Shown here one piece after another: positions 49,227-57,363 of a stretch of DNA of 64,000 nucleotides. The DNA comes from Sphingomonas phyllosphaerae. GTDB lineage: Bacteria; Pseudomonadota; Alphaproteobacteria; Sphingomonadales; Sphingomonadaceae. Each line of letters begins with the position of its first letter. Positions within the stretch are counted from its first letter, which is position 1. The notes below the pieces were generated by a model. That model was given only the letters and a program-made list of their open reading frames with translations, was not told the DNA's origin and searched no databases. The stretch covers positions 1,061,001 through 1,125,000 of the forward strand of contig JAQIJC010000001.1 of NCBI GenBank assembly GCA_036946405.1, in the 5' to 3' direction. Position numbers and translations under genes: made by a program.

Positions 49227-49952
49227 CTATCGGCGACGAATGCAGGAGGTTTCTGGCGGCCGGATGGAGGCTCCGAGATCGTGAAGAACCGATCGTGCGA
49301 AGAAACCCGGGCTGGTTGTCTGCGTGCTGTGCGGATTGCCTGCGATACGGGTAAGGATCGCTTCCAAGGCGCCCGAGCAGCCGCCCGCCCGGTCGAGCAG
49401 GGTCAGCGTCCGTGTCGCCTGCACCTGTCGCGTGGTCGTCGTTTCCGACGCGCGCGGTGCCCAGCCGAGCGCGTGTTGCTTGTCGTACGCTTGCCGTTCG
49501 CTGGCCGAGAGATAACGGATACGGGAGTCGCGCCTCTCGAGTGTCGAGCCGACGCCGCCGGCAAGGAGCCCGGCAACGACCTCACCGGCACTGACGCTGT
49601 CACGGGTCCGCAGTGCCGGCGGAGTGTTGCCGGCGTAGGTTTGCACGATGGCAGCAAGCGCAAGCGCCTCTTCCGGCGTTTCTATCTGCGCAACCATGCG
49701 GCGGTCCACCGTGATCGTGCCGTCATCGCGCTGGCTGAATGGCTGCCCGTCCGCCGGTTCGCCGATGACGAAGGTCTTGGGACCATGAAGCTTGCCCGAC
49801 GCCTCATGGAGAAGTCGTACCGGATCCACGCGCATGGCAGGCGCAATGGTGGGCGGGGCAATGCGTTGGGCGCGTGCGGTGTGCGACCCGCAGCCCAGCA
49901 GGACGGCCGAGAGGATCGCGACTCGCGCAAGAGAAGCGGATAAGATCGTCAT
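49227..49952 (-). CDS. Lipoprotein of unknown function, possibly a degenerate M48-like peptidase
   Basis: A 241-residue protein with a lipobox (AVLLGCGSHTA), so probably lipid-anchored. The middle (PFSQRDDGTITVDRRMVAQI, then ETPEEALALAAIVQTYAGNT) has the outline of the M48 peptidase segment that precedes and holds HExxH, but the zinc motif is replaced by IVQTY. That relation is inference. MTILSAS at 49952 is preceded by GAAGG. It lies between GH84 and yraN, all on one strand. Confidence 0.6.
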   Translation of the reverse strand: MTILSASLARVAILSAVLLGCGSHTARAQRIAPPTIAPAMRVDPVRLLHEASGKLHGPKTFVIGEPADGQPFSQRDDGTITVDRRMVAQIETPEEALALAAIVQTYAGNTPPALRTRDSVSAGEVVAGLLAGGVGSTLERRDSRIRYLSASERQAYDKQHALGWAPRASETTTTRQVQATRTLTLLDRAGGCSGALEAILTRIAGNPHSTQTTSPGFFARSVLHDLGASIRPPETSCIRRR

Positions 49953-50132
49953 TGCAATGCCTTCATCACCGGTAAGATCACCGGGTCCATTGATCTTGCG
50001 GGCGATGGCCTCTCCGTGCAACGTTTACTGAGGCCGGCGCAAGTGGTGCGAGAAGGCATTTCCTGAAGGTCGTTGTTATTGTTTGTTTAAAGCGATGATT
50101 TGTTTCGTGGTTCGTCGCGTATTGCTCAACGA

Positions 50133-52058
50133 TCAGCGAGTTGCTGCCGCCCTCGCGATCAACCCCGGCGCTTCCGCGACGAACCGGTCGAGCACGCCGT
50201 CGGCGATGCGGATCGTGCCGTCGAAGCGGGTTGCGCCGGGGATGGTCTTCACCGCCGCCGCCTCGCTCGCGAGCTGCTGCGCATCGGTGAAATAGCGGGG
50301 AGCCGCGGGGCTGTTCGCGTCGGCGGCGGCGAGGCCGGCGGCGGTCTGTTGCAGCGCGCGGCCCCAGAGCGCGAGCGCGTCGAGCCACGGGCGGCTCTGT
50401 TCAGTGAAGGAGGCGTCGGCCACGCCGGCGCGGATCGTGTCGGGGGCGGCGGTCAGGTCGTCGGCGGCGCGGGTGAGGTCGGCGATGCCCTGCGCCCGCG
50501 CCTCGGCATCGCCGTCTGCCAACGCTTCGCGGACGCGGGTGAGCAGCGCGTGGAGCCGCGGCGCCTGTTCCTGCCACGGCTGGCTGCCGAAGGTCGGTGC
50601 CATATGCTGCGTGTCGAAGAAGGTCAGCAGCGCGTCGGTCGCGCGCGCATCACCGCCGGCCAGTTCGCGCGCCGACCAATGCCAGGTGCGCTCGGCGTCA
50701 TAATCCTTGTCGTTCCATGCGAACGCCAGCACGCCGGTGACCGCGACGCGGCTGGGTGCTTCCTGATTCATCGGGTTGGACAGGATGCCGGTCAACTCGC
50801 CCGACAGCCCGGGCTCGCGGCGGGTATAGGGTGCCATCAGCAGCCGGCCGGTGGTCTGCGCATAATCGTTGACGGGGTAATTGTCCCACAACAGCGTCTT
50901 GCGCCCGAACGCCTTGGTCGCGGCCTTGGCATCGGGGATCGAGATCGCGGGCGGGACGACATCTGTGCCCGTCCATTGCACCACCACCTTCGGATCGAGA
51001 TTGTCGCGCAGCGCCGCCTTGTACGGCGAGTCCTTTGCATCGTAATATTCGGTCGGCACCATGATGAGCGGCGGCGCCTTCGGATCGCGACGCGTCAGAT
51101 CGGCCTGAACCGCGTTGAGCAATTGCGCCTGCGCCTTGCCCGCCGCTGCTGCGCCCGAGGGGCCGAACGCGCTTTGGTCGGCGTCGCAATTCCACTTCTT
51201 GTACTCGATGTCGTCGAGCGCGACGTAGAAGCGGTGGATGCCGATCGCGCGCAAGGCGTCGAACTTGGTGCGCAGCGCCTGAAGATCGGCGGGCGCGGAG
51301 AAGCAGATGCTGGGCCCCGGCGAGATGGCATAGACGAAATCGACATGGTTGCGCGCCGCCGCCTGCGCCAGCGTGCCGAGCTGGGTCAATGTGCCGGCGG
51401 GGTACGCCTCGCGCCAGCGATCGCGCGCATAGGGATCGTCCTTGGGGCTGTAGACGTAGGTATTGGCCTTGACGGTCGCGAGGAAGTCGAGGTGGCGGGT
51501 GCGCTCGGCCATCGTCCACGGCTTGCCGTAGAAGCCTTCGATCGTGCCGCGCACCGGCATCGCGGGATGGTCGCGGATCACCAGCGCGGGGAGCGTGGGG
51601 CGCTGGACGAGCTGGCGGAGCGTCTGGACGGCATGGAAAAGGCCGTCGGCGTCATGACCGGCGAGCGTGATCGTGTTGGTCGCGGGGGCGATCGTGAGCG
51701 TATAGCCTTCGCGCGCGGTGTCGGGCATAGTGCCTGTCAGCGCGGTGCGGACCAGCGCGGTATCGGCGAGGCCAAGGACGATCTGCGGTTGCGTTGTCGC
51801 GCGGTCGAGGCCGCGCGCGGTGGCGATCGTCTCCACGCCGGCGGCGCGAAGGATCTGGCTGGCGAGCGCGACGGTGGCGGCATCTGTGCCGCGCGCGGCG
51901 ACCAGCGTGACCCGGCGGCCCAGCGTCATCGTGTCGGTGCCGAGCATCAGCTCGGTCGGTGCGGGGAAGATCGCCGGGCGGGTCGCGACTTGCGCGGCAA
52001 GCGGCGTAGACGACAGGAGCGTGGCGGCCAGCAGGGGCAGGCCGATGCGGCGGGTCAT
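50133..52058 (-). CDS. Exported GH84 beta-N-acetylglucosaminidase (O-GlcNAcase/hyaluronidase-like)
   Basis: A 641-residue enzyme with a signal peptide (GLPLLAATLLSSTPLAAQ). The GH20-like N domain is followed by the GH84 barrel: IRDHPAMPVRGTIEGFYGKP, NTYVYSPKDDPYARDRWREA and the catalytic Asp pair in FYVALDDIEYKKW. GH84 enzymes remove terminal beta-GlcNAc by a substrate-assisted mechanism. In the periplasm it would act on peptidoglycan, chitin or glycan pieces. An AT-richer stretch (50035-50135) follows its 3' end. CCGGAGAA precedes ATG 52058. Confidence 0.9.
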   Translation of the reverse strand: MTRRIGLPLLAATLLSSTPLAAQVATRPAIFPAPTELMLGTDTMTLGRRVTLVAARGTDAATVALASQILRAAGVETIATARGLDRATTQPQIVLGLADTALVRTALTGTMPDTAREGYTLTIAPATNTITLAGHDADGLFHAVQTLRQLVQRPTLPALVIRDHPAMPVRGTIEGFYGKPWTMAERTRHLDFLATVKANTYVYSPKDDPYARDRWREAYPAGTLTQLGTLAQAAARNHVDFVYAISPGPSICFSAPADLQALRTKFDALRAIGIHRFYVALDDIEYKKWNCDADQSAFGPSGAAAAGKAQAQLLNAVQADLTRRDPKAPPLIMVPTEYYDAKDSPYKAALRDNLDPKVVVQWTGTDVVPPAISIPDAKAATKAFGRKTLLWDNYPVNDYAQTTGRLLMAPYTRREPGLSGELTGILSNPMNQEAPSRVAVTGVLAFAWNDKDYDAERTWHWSARELAGGDARATDALLTFFDTQHMAPTFGSQPWQEQAPRLHALLTRVREALADGDAEARAQGIADLTRAADDLTAAPDTIRAGVADASFTEQSRPWLDALALWGRALQQTAAGLAAADANSPAAPRYFTDAQQLASEAAAVKTIPGATRFDGTIRIADGVLDRFVAEAPGLIARAAATR

Positions 52059-52145
52059 GTCGTTCTCCGGTATGATATTGGTATTAAGCATTGTCGTAGG
52101 GTGTTGCCGTTGCCGGGGCAACTCCGCTGATCGTTCGCCGCTGCC

Positions 52146-52228
52146 GTCATCCCGGACTTGATCCGGGATCCCGCTTCTTGCCTTTACCGTCCAATAGAAG
52201 CGGGGCCCCGGATCAAGTCCGGGGCGAC
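52146..52228. repeat. Palindromic repeat family D, copy 3
   Basis: Arms GTCATCCCGGACTTGATCCG and CGGATCAAGTCCGGGGCGAC. It ends six bases before the rsmI stop codon, marking the junction between rsmI and the GH84 gene. Confidence 0.88.
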
Positions 52229-52234
52229 AAGCGA

Positions 52235-53089
52235 TTAGGCATCCGTCTCGCCCTTCATCTCCAGCGCGCGGGCGTAGAGCGCCTTGCGGTCGACACCGAA
52301 TGCCTTGGCGACCTCGCCCGCGGCCTTGGAGGCGGGGAGGCGGGTGAGCGCCTCCGCGAGCGCCGCATCGGCATCCTCGATCGCGGCGGGTGCGGGGGGC
52401 TCGGGCGGCGCGACGACGACGACGATCTCCCCCTTCGGCGGCGCCTCGGCGTAGCTCGCGGCGAGCGTCGAGAGCGTGCCGGTGACCGCCTCCTCGAACT
52501 TCTTGGTGATCTCGCGCGTCACCGCCGCCTCACGGTCGCCGAGTCCCTCGGCGAGCGCAGACAGGCACGCGGACAGCCGCGGGCCGGATTCGTAAATGAC
52601 CAGCGTCGCGCGGATTGCGGCGACCTCGGCGATCGCGGTGGCGCGCGCCTGTTCCTTCGATGGCAGGAAGCCGAGGAAAAAGAAGCGGTCGGTCGGCAGC
52701 CCGGCGAGCGTCAGCGCGGCGATCGCCGCGCACGGGCCGGGGATGGTGACGACCTGATGCCCTGCGGCGCGCGCGTCGCGCACCAGTTTGTAGCCGGGGT
52801 CGGAGATCAGCGGCGTGCCGGCGTCCGATACCAATGCCACCACCTCGCTGGCCATTCGCGCGATCAACTGCGGGCGGACATGTTCGGCATTATGGTCGTG
52901 ATAGGGGGTCATCGGGCGTTTGATGCCGATGTGGCGGAGCAATCCGGCGGTCACGCGCGTATCCTCCACGGCGATCACGTCCGCGCCCGCGAGCACCTCG
53001 GCCGCGCGGGGGGAGAGATCGCCGAGATTGCCGATCGGGGTGGCGACGATGTACAGGCCGGGGGTCAACGGGTTCACGGGAGTAGTCAT
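52235..53089 (-). CDS. rsmI: 16S rRNA (cytidine(1402)-2'-O)-methyltransferase RsmI
   Basis: A 284-residue tetrapyrrole-methylase-fold protein: GLYIVATPIGNLGDLSPRAA, VIAVEDTRVTAGLLRHIGIK, LVSDAGTPLISDPGYKLV and IPGPCAAIAALTLAGLPTDR are the family signatures in order. It 2'-O-methylates C1402 of 16S rRNA. ATG 53089 is the first codon of the conserved region. Its start codon overlaps that of the divergent LppC-like gene (shared CATG). Confidence 0.94.
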   Translation of the reverse strand: MTTPVNPLTPGLYIVATPIGNLGDLSPRAAEVLAGADVIAVEDTRVTAGLLRHIGIKRPMTPYHDHNAEHVRPQLIARMASEVVALVSDAGTPLISDPGYKLVRDARAAGHQVVTIPGPCAAIAALTLAGLPTDRFFFLGFLPSKEQARATAIAEVAAIRATLVIYESGPRLSACLSALAEGLGDREAAVTREITKKFEEAVTGTLSTLAASYAEAPPKGEIVVVVAPPEPPAPAAIEDADAALAEALTRLPASKAAGEVAKAFGVDRKALYARALEMKGETDA

Positions 53090-54290
53090 GGCAGAGGCGA
53101 TCGGGCGTTCGCAATGGTCGAGCGCAATGTCGCGCGTCATCACGGTCGCCGGGGCGCTGTTGCTCGCGGCCTGTTCGACGGTGGTGCCGCGCGGGCCGGT
53201 GCAGCAGGCGCCGACCGCTCAACCGGCACCGCCGCCGCGCGAAACCGCGCCCGAAGTGGTCACCGGGCTGCCACAGGATGCCGCGCGTAACCGCGTCGCG
53301 CTGCTGGTGCCGCTGACCGGCAGCAACGCCGGGGTCGGGCGCAGCCTCGCCAATGCCACGCAGCTGGCGCTGCTCGACACGCGCAACCAGCAGGTGCGGA
53401 TCACCAGCTATGATACGGCGACCGGCGCGGCGGCGGCGGCGAGCCGCGCGATCCGCGAGGGCGCGCAACTGATCCTCGGGCCGTTGCTGGCCGAGGACGT
53501 GCGCGCGGTCGCACCGATCGCGCGCGCGGCGAAGGTGCCGGTGCTGTCGTTCTCGAACGATACCGGCGTGGCGGGGAACGGCGCTTACGTGCTCGGCTAC
53601 GCCCCGGCGCAGGCGATCGAGCGCGTCGTCGCCTATGCGCGCGGGCGCGGGATCGACAATTTCGGCGGGATCGTCCCCAACGCCTTGTACGGCAGCCGCG
53701 CGTCGACCGCGTTCCTGCGCGCGGTCGAGCAGGCGGGCGGGCGGGTCGTGTCGCTCCAGACCTATGATCGCGGCAGCGGGGCGCTGGGCAGCGCGGTGCA
53801 GCGGATGGCCAAGGACGCTCCGTTCGGGGCGGTGCTGATCGCGGACAGCGCGGCGACCGCAACCGCGGCGGTGCCGCTGATCCGGCGCAATAGCCCGTCG
53901 ACGCAGATCCTGGGCACCGAGCTGTGGAACTCGGACGGTGCAGCGCGCTCGGCAGCGGTGCTGAACGGGGCGTGGTTCGCGAGCGTGCCGAACACATTGT
54001 ATCGCCAATATGCGCGCAACTATCGCGCCCGCTTCAACGCCGCACCGTACCGGTTGTCGAGCCTCGGCTATGATTCGGTGCTGTTGGTCGTGCGGATCGC
54101 GCGCGAGTGGCGACCGGGATCGCCGTTCCCCGAAAGCCGGTTGCGCGACGCCGATGGCTTCGCCGGGATCGACGGCGCCTTCCGCTTCGGACGCGACAAC
54201 GTCGCCGAGCGCGCGCTGGAGGTGCAGGAGATTCGTGGTGGCGAGGCGATGACGGTATCGCCCGCGCCGTCGGGTTTCGACGGAAAATAG
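53088..54290 (+). CDS. LppC-like penicillin-binding protein activator (periplasmic-binding fold lipoprotein)
   Basis: A 400-residue protein with a lipoprotein signal (VITVAGALLLAACSTV) and a Leu/Ile/Val-binding-protein fold: RNRVALLVPLTGSNAGVGRS, LILGPLLAEDVRAVAPIARA and VLSFSNDTGVAGNGAYVLGY. LppC-type lipoproteins in the outer membrane activate peptidoglycan synthases. Placement next to rsmI-yraN is conserved. ATG 53088 has GGGAG upstream; a start at 53127 would give a shorter signal peptide. Confidence 0.88.
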   Translation: MAEAIGRSQWSSAMSRVITVAGALLLAACSTVVPRGPVQQAPTAQPAPPPRETAPEVVTGLPQDAARNRVALLVPLTGSNAGVGRSLANATQLALLDTRNQQVRITSYDTATGAAAAASRAIREGAQLILGPLLAEDVRAVAPIARAAKVPVLSFSNDTGVAGNGAYVLGYAPAQAIERVVAYARGRGIDNFGGIVPNALYGSRASTAFLRAVEQAGGRVVSLQTYDRGSGALGSAVQRMAKDAPFGAVLIADSAATATAAVPLIRRNSPSTQILGTELWNSDGAARSAAVLNGAWFASVPNTLYRQYARNYRARFNAAPYRLSSLGYDSVLLVVRIAREWRPGSPFPESRLRDADGFAGIDGAFRFGRDNVAERALEVQEIRGGEAMTVSPAPSGFDGK

Positions 54291-54337
54291 CCAGCGTGGG
54301 CTATGGCATGGCGGTGGCGGTCGTGTAGAGGATCGTG

Positions 54338-54856
54338 ATGCCGATCCTTACCGCCGTCACCCATGCCGATTTGATTGCCGATGTCCGGACGCTCGCCGCG
54401 AAGATTGCGCGGGATACCGCCTGGCGCCCCGACCTGCTGGTGGGGATCGGACGCGGCGGGCTGGTTCCGGCGGTGTATCTGAGCCACGCGGCCGGACTGC
54501 CGATGCAGTCGGTCGATTATTCCGCGCAGGACGACACGCGTGCTGCGCCCGCGATCGAACGGCTGGCGACACTGACCCGCGAGGGGCGCAAGTTGCTGTT
54601 CGTCGACGACATCAACGATTCAGGGCGCACGATCGCACAGCTGCGCGGCTTGCTCGAGCAAGCGGGTGCAACCGCAGCGGCGATGCGCTTCGCGACGCTG
54701 ATCGACAATCGCGGCTCGGCAGCGAAGGTCGACCTTGCGGCGCGGACGATCGATCGGGCGGTAACCAAGGACTGGTTCGTGTTCCCGTGGGAAGCGCTGG
54801 CACCGGCGACCTCGATCGCGGCGGATGCGGAAGCAGTGCCGGAGCGGACGGCGTAA
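54338..54856 (+). CDS. Phosphoribosyltransferase (xanthine/purine type)
   Basis: A 172-residue type I PRTase: LLVGIGRGGLVPAVYLSHAA near the start and the PRPP-binding motif LLFVDDINDSGRTIAQL near residue 90. Such enzymes salvage purine bases with PRPP; WFVFPWEALAP near the C-terminus fits the xanthine-guanine type. Substrate not certain. ATG 54338 follows a GTG in frame. Confidence 0.85.
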   Translation: MPILTAVTHADLIADVRTLAAKIARDTAWRPDLLVGIGRGGLVPAVYLSHAAGLPMQSVDYSAQDDTRAAPAIERLATLTREGRKLLFVDDINDSGRTIAQLRGLLEQAGATAAAMRFATLIDNRGSAAKVDLAARTIDRAVTKDWFVFPWEALAPATSIAADAEAVPERTA

Positions 54857-54861
54857 TTCCC

Positions 54862-54941
54862 GTCGCCCCGGACTTGATCCGGGGCCCCGTTTCCTGTCGA
54901 GAGAAGGAAGAAGCGGGATCCCGGATCAGGTCCGGGATGAC
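54862..54941. repeat. Palindromic repeat family D, copy 4
   Basis: Arms GTCGCCCCGGACTTGATCCG and CGGATCAGGTCCGGGATGAC, centre with GCCCCGTTTCC and AAGAAGCGGG. It is inverted relative to D2/D3 and starts five bases after the phosphoribosyltransferase stop. Confidence 0.85.
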
Positions 54942-54997
54942 GGAATGATGGATGGCCGATCGCCCATCGGCTTCTCAGAAGCGTAGCATACCTCCCC

Positions 54998-55060
54998 GTT
55001 CGCCCTGAGCTTGTCGAAGGCGTGTGACCGGGCACGTGCTTCGACAGGCTCAGCGCGAAC
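54998..55060. repeat. Palindromic repeat family A, copy 2
   Basis: GTTCGCCCTGAGCTTGTCGA ... CTTCGACAGGCTCAGCGCGA AC, matching 1646-1708. Together with D4 it fills the 249-base gap after the phosphoribosyltransferase. Confidence 0.85.
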
Positions 55061-55105
55061 GGTGAGGTGCCGGGAATTGTTGGAAAGGCCGTCAACTCTA
55101 CCGGA

Positions 55106-55348
55106 TTACGGCAAAGTCACGATCCCCGTCACATGCACGGTCGCGCCCTCGGCATGGACCGCGCCGTTGACGATGCCGGTGATCGTCACCTCCGCGCCGG
55201 GCTCGGCGGTGATGTCGCCGCGGACCATGCCCGAGATCGTGACGCGGCAGCCTGCCGCGATCGTGATGTCGCCGCTGACGATCCCCGACACGTCGGCGTC
55301 GCGGTCGAGTCGGATCGCGCCGCTGACGATCCCCGACAGGTCTCTCAT
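55106..55348 (-). CDS. Small bactofilin-like beta-helical repeat protein
   Basis: An 80-residue protein made of about four and a half repeats of 17-18 residues with the pattern V-x-I-S/T-G-I/M-V-x-G-x-I: VSGIVSGDITIAAGCR, VTISGMVRGDITAEPG, VTITGIVNGAVHAEGA. This fits a right-handed beta helix of bactofilin or polymer-forming type, but bactofilins are usually longer. Its ATG overlaps the stop of the upstream oxygenase gene (ATGA), so translation is coupled. Function unknown. Confidence 0.7.
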   Translation of the reverse strand: MRDLSGIVSGAIRLDRDADVSGIVSGDITIAAGCRVTISGMVRGDITAEPGAEVTITGIVNGAVHAEGATVHVTGIVTLP

Positions 55349-56313
55349 GGCTTGATGAGCCCGATCTCGACCAGACGCTGGTGCAGATAGCCATGCGCGG
55401 TGATCGGCTCGGGATAGCGATTGGGGTTCGCGGCGGTGATCGTCTGCGGCAGCGTCTCGATCAGGAAGTCGGGCGCGGGGTGCAGGAAGAACGGCATCGA
55501 ATAGCGCGAATGGCCGCGCCGCTCGGGCGGCGGGTTGACGACGCGGTGCGTGGTCGAGGGCAGGACGTGATTGGTCAGCCGTTGCAACATATCGCCGACG
55601 TTGACGACCATCGCGCCCTCCGGCGGCTTGACCGCCAGCCACTGGCCCGTCGCTCGGTCGAGCAGTTCGAGCCCGGCCTCCTCCGCACCGAGCAGCAGCG
55701 TAATGAGATTGATGTCCTCATGCGCGCCGGCGCGCACGCCCTCGGCGTCGGCGGGGATCGGCGGATAGTGGAGCAGGCGCAGCACCGAATTGCCGTCCTT
55801 GACCGCCGGATCGAACCAGTCGGGCGCGAGGCCGAGATGCCGCGCGATCGCCGACAGCAAGCGGTCGCCCGCGCGGTCGAACGCGCCGAACAATTCGACG
55901 AACGTATCGCGAAAGCCTACCGGTCGCTCGGGCCAGATGTTCGGCGCCATCTCCGCGGCGTAGCGATGCCCCTCGGGCAGCTCGCGCCCGACGTGCCAGA
56001 ATTCCTTGAGGTCGACGTGGCGCGCATCCTTGGCGATCTCGGTCCTGAACGGCGTATAGCCGCGCGCCCCGCCGCCGCCGGGCGTATGATAGCGGCGCTT
56101 CTCTTCCTCGGGCAGCGCGAACAGCTCGGCGGTTTCCGCCCAGGCGCGGTCGATCAACGGCTGCGGCACGCCGTGATCGGCGACGATCGCGAAGCCGAAG
56201 CGCTCGAACGATCCACCGAGCGCGGCGGCAAACGCATCGGGGTCGCGCGCCTGATCGGAAAGGCTGAGCGTCGGAACGTCGGCGATGCCGGGGGCGGCGG
56301 GAATGTCGAGCAT
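55345..56313 (-). CDS. 2-oxoglutarate/Fe(II) oxygenase, isopenicillin N synthase-like
   Basis: A 322-residue non-haem iron oxygenase: GFAIVADHGVPQPLIDRAW near residue 40, the Fe ligands His-x-Asp in GAHEDINLITLLLGAEEAG and a distal His with the co-substrate arginine in THRVVNPPPERRGHSRYSMP. Family members oxidise small molecules; substrate unknown. The bactofilin-like gene is coupled to it. Confidence 0.9.
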   Translation of the reverse strand: MLDIPAAPGIADVPTLSLSDQARDPDAFAAALGGSFERFGFAIVADHGVPQPLIDRAWAETAELFALPEEEKRRYHTPGGGGARGYTPFRTEIAKDARHVDLKEFWHVGRELPEGHRYAAEMAPNIWPERPVGFRDTFVELFGAFDRAGDRLLSAIARHLGLAPDWFDPAVKDGNSVLRLLHYPPIPADAEGVRAGAHEDINLITLLLGAEEAGLELLDRATGQWLAVKPPEGAMVVNVGDMLQRLTNHVLPSTTHRVVNPPPERRGHSRYSMPFFLHPAPDFLIETLPQTITAANPNRYPEPITAHGYLHQRLVEIGLIKP

Positions 56314-56433
56314 GTTTGATCGTCCATGATTCTGAACCCCCTAGGTAGGCGCTCGCGCATCGTGGCGCCAGCCGTCGGAACCGGGCGGGCGCATCTGCCG
56401 TTCGTTACACTTGGACAATGGAGGAGATGCGTG

Positions 56434-56772
56434 ATGGGCGGGCATCAGGTGCAAGGTCAGGGCTCTGGCGACGACGGCTATGACGAGGACGGCTATGACG
56501 AAAGCCAGCGTGCCGAGATACTGGAAGCCACCCGCGATGGGCCGGGCGACGGCACGATCATCGTCGATCTCGACCCCGACATCGGCATGGACGATGACGA
56601 CGAGGATGAAGACGAGCTGGTGATGACCGATGGCGAGGTCGCGCGGCAGGACGGCGACGTCGATGCCGACGACAGCGACGTCGCCGAGGACGAAGTGCAG
56701 GCCGAGTTCGACGACGGCAGCGTCGAGGACGACGAACTCGACGATCGTGACGACACGGCGCTGAGGCCCTGA
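56434..56772 (+). CDS. Very acidic low-complexity protein
   Basis: A 112-residue product rich in Asp and Glu (DDDDEDEDELVMTDGE, DADDSDVAEDEVQAEFDD) with almost no basic residues and a low predicted pI. It is likely disordered and may be a DNA mimic, a divalent-cation buffer or a chaperone-like tail protein. GGAGGAG lies six bases before ATG 56434. No family recognised. Confidence 0.6.
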   Translation: MGGHQVQGQGSGDDGYDEDGYDESQRAEILEATRDGPGDGTIIVDLDPDIGMDDDDEDEDELVMTDGEVARQDGDVDADDSDVAEDEVQAEFDDGSVEDDELDDRDDTALRP

Positions 56773-56828
56773 CCCGAAACGGGGCCGGTCGATTGACCGT
56801 GCCCTGAACGCGACGCAGGATGCGGGCG

Positions 56829-57326
56829 ATGCTGATCCTTGCCATCCTGCTGCAGACAGCGGCGCCGTTGGTGCCGGAAAAGCACTCGGTGCTGGTTCCG
56901 GTGGCCGCTCAACCGTGCGTGCGAAAGTCCGATAAAGACGAAGTCGTGGTGTGCGCTGATCTGTTGCCGTCGCAAGCGCTACCCTTGCCCGACGAGGCGG
57001 TCGCTTCTGGGCCGCGACCGGTCAACCGCGACTTGACGGGTATAGCGGCTTTGCGGTCGGAGGCCGATCCTTGTTCGGCAACGATCTGGGGCTGTGGCGC
57101 GCCTTTGAACCTTCTCGGCATGGGAACGGCGTTGGTGCGCGGGGTGCAGAAGCTGGTTGCGCCGGAGAGTTGTTGCGAACGATCGCGAGAAGCGCTCGAT
57201 CACTACCAATTGGGGCGTGACGTTGCTGCCGGGATTGGCCGGATCGGCAAGCATAAGCCGGCGAAGGCACCTCGCGAGACGATCGATCTCGACGAGCCGG
57301 TGTTGGCCGGGCGCGTGCATCCGTAA
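56829..57326 (+). CDS. Exported cysteine-containing hypothetical protein
   Basis: A 165-residue product with a signal peptide (MLILAILLQTAAPLVPE) and six later Cys (VVVCADLL, DPCSATIWGCGAP, PESCCERSREA and QPCVRK), some possibly paired in disulphides. No family recognised. AGGA lies seven bases before ATG 56829; an ATG nine bases upstream is also in frame. Confidence 0.55.
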   Translation: MLILAILLQTAAPLVPEKHSVLVPVAAQPCVRKSDKDEVVVCADLLPSQALPLPDEAVASGPRPVNRDLTGIAALRSEADPCSATIWGCGAPLNLLGMGTALVRGVQKLVAPESCCERSREALDHYQLGRDVAAGIGRIGKHKPAKAPRETIDLDEPVLAGRVHP

Positions 57327-57363
57327 GTCGGCTGAGTCGGAGCCGCGCGGGTCGCGCCAAACC

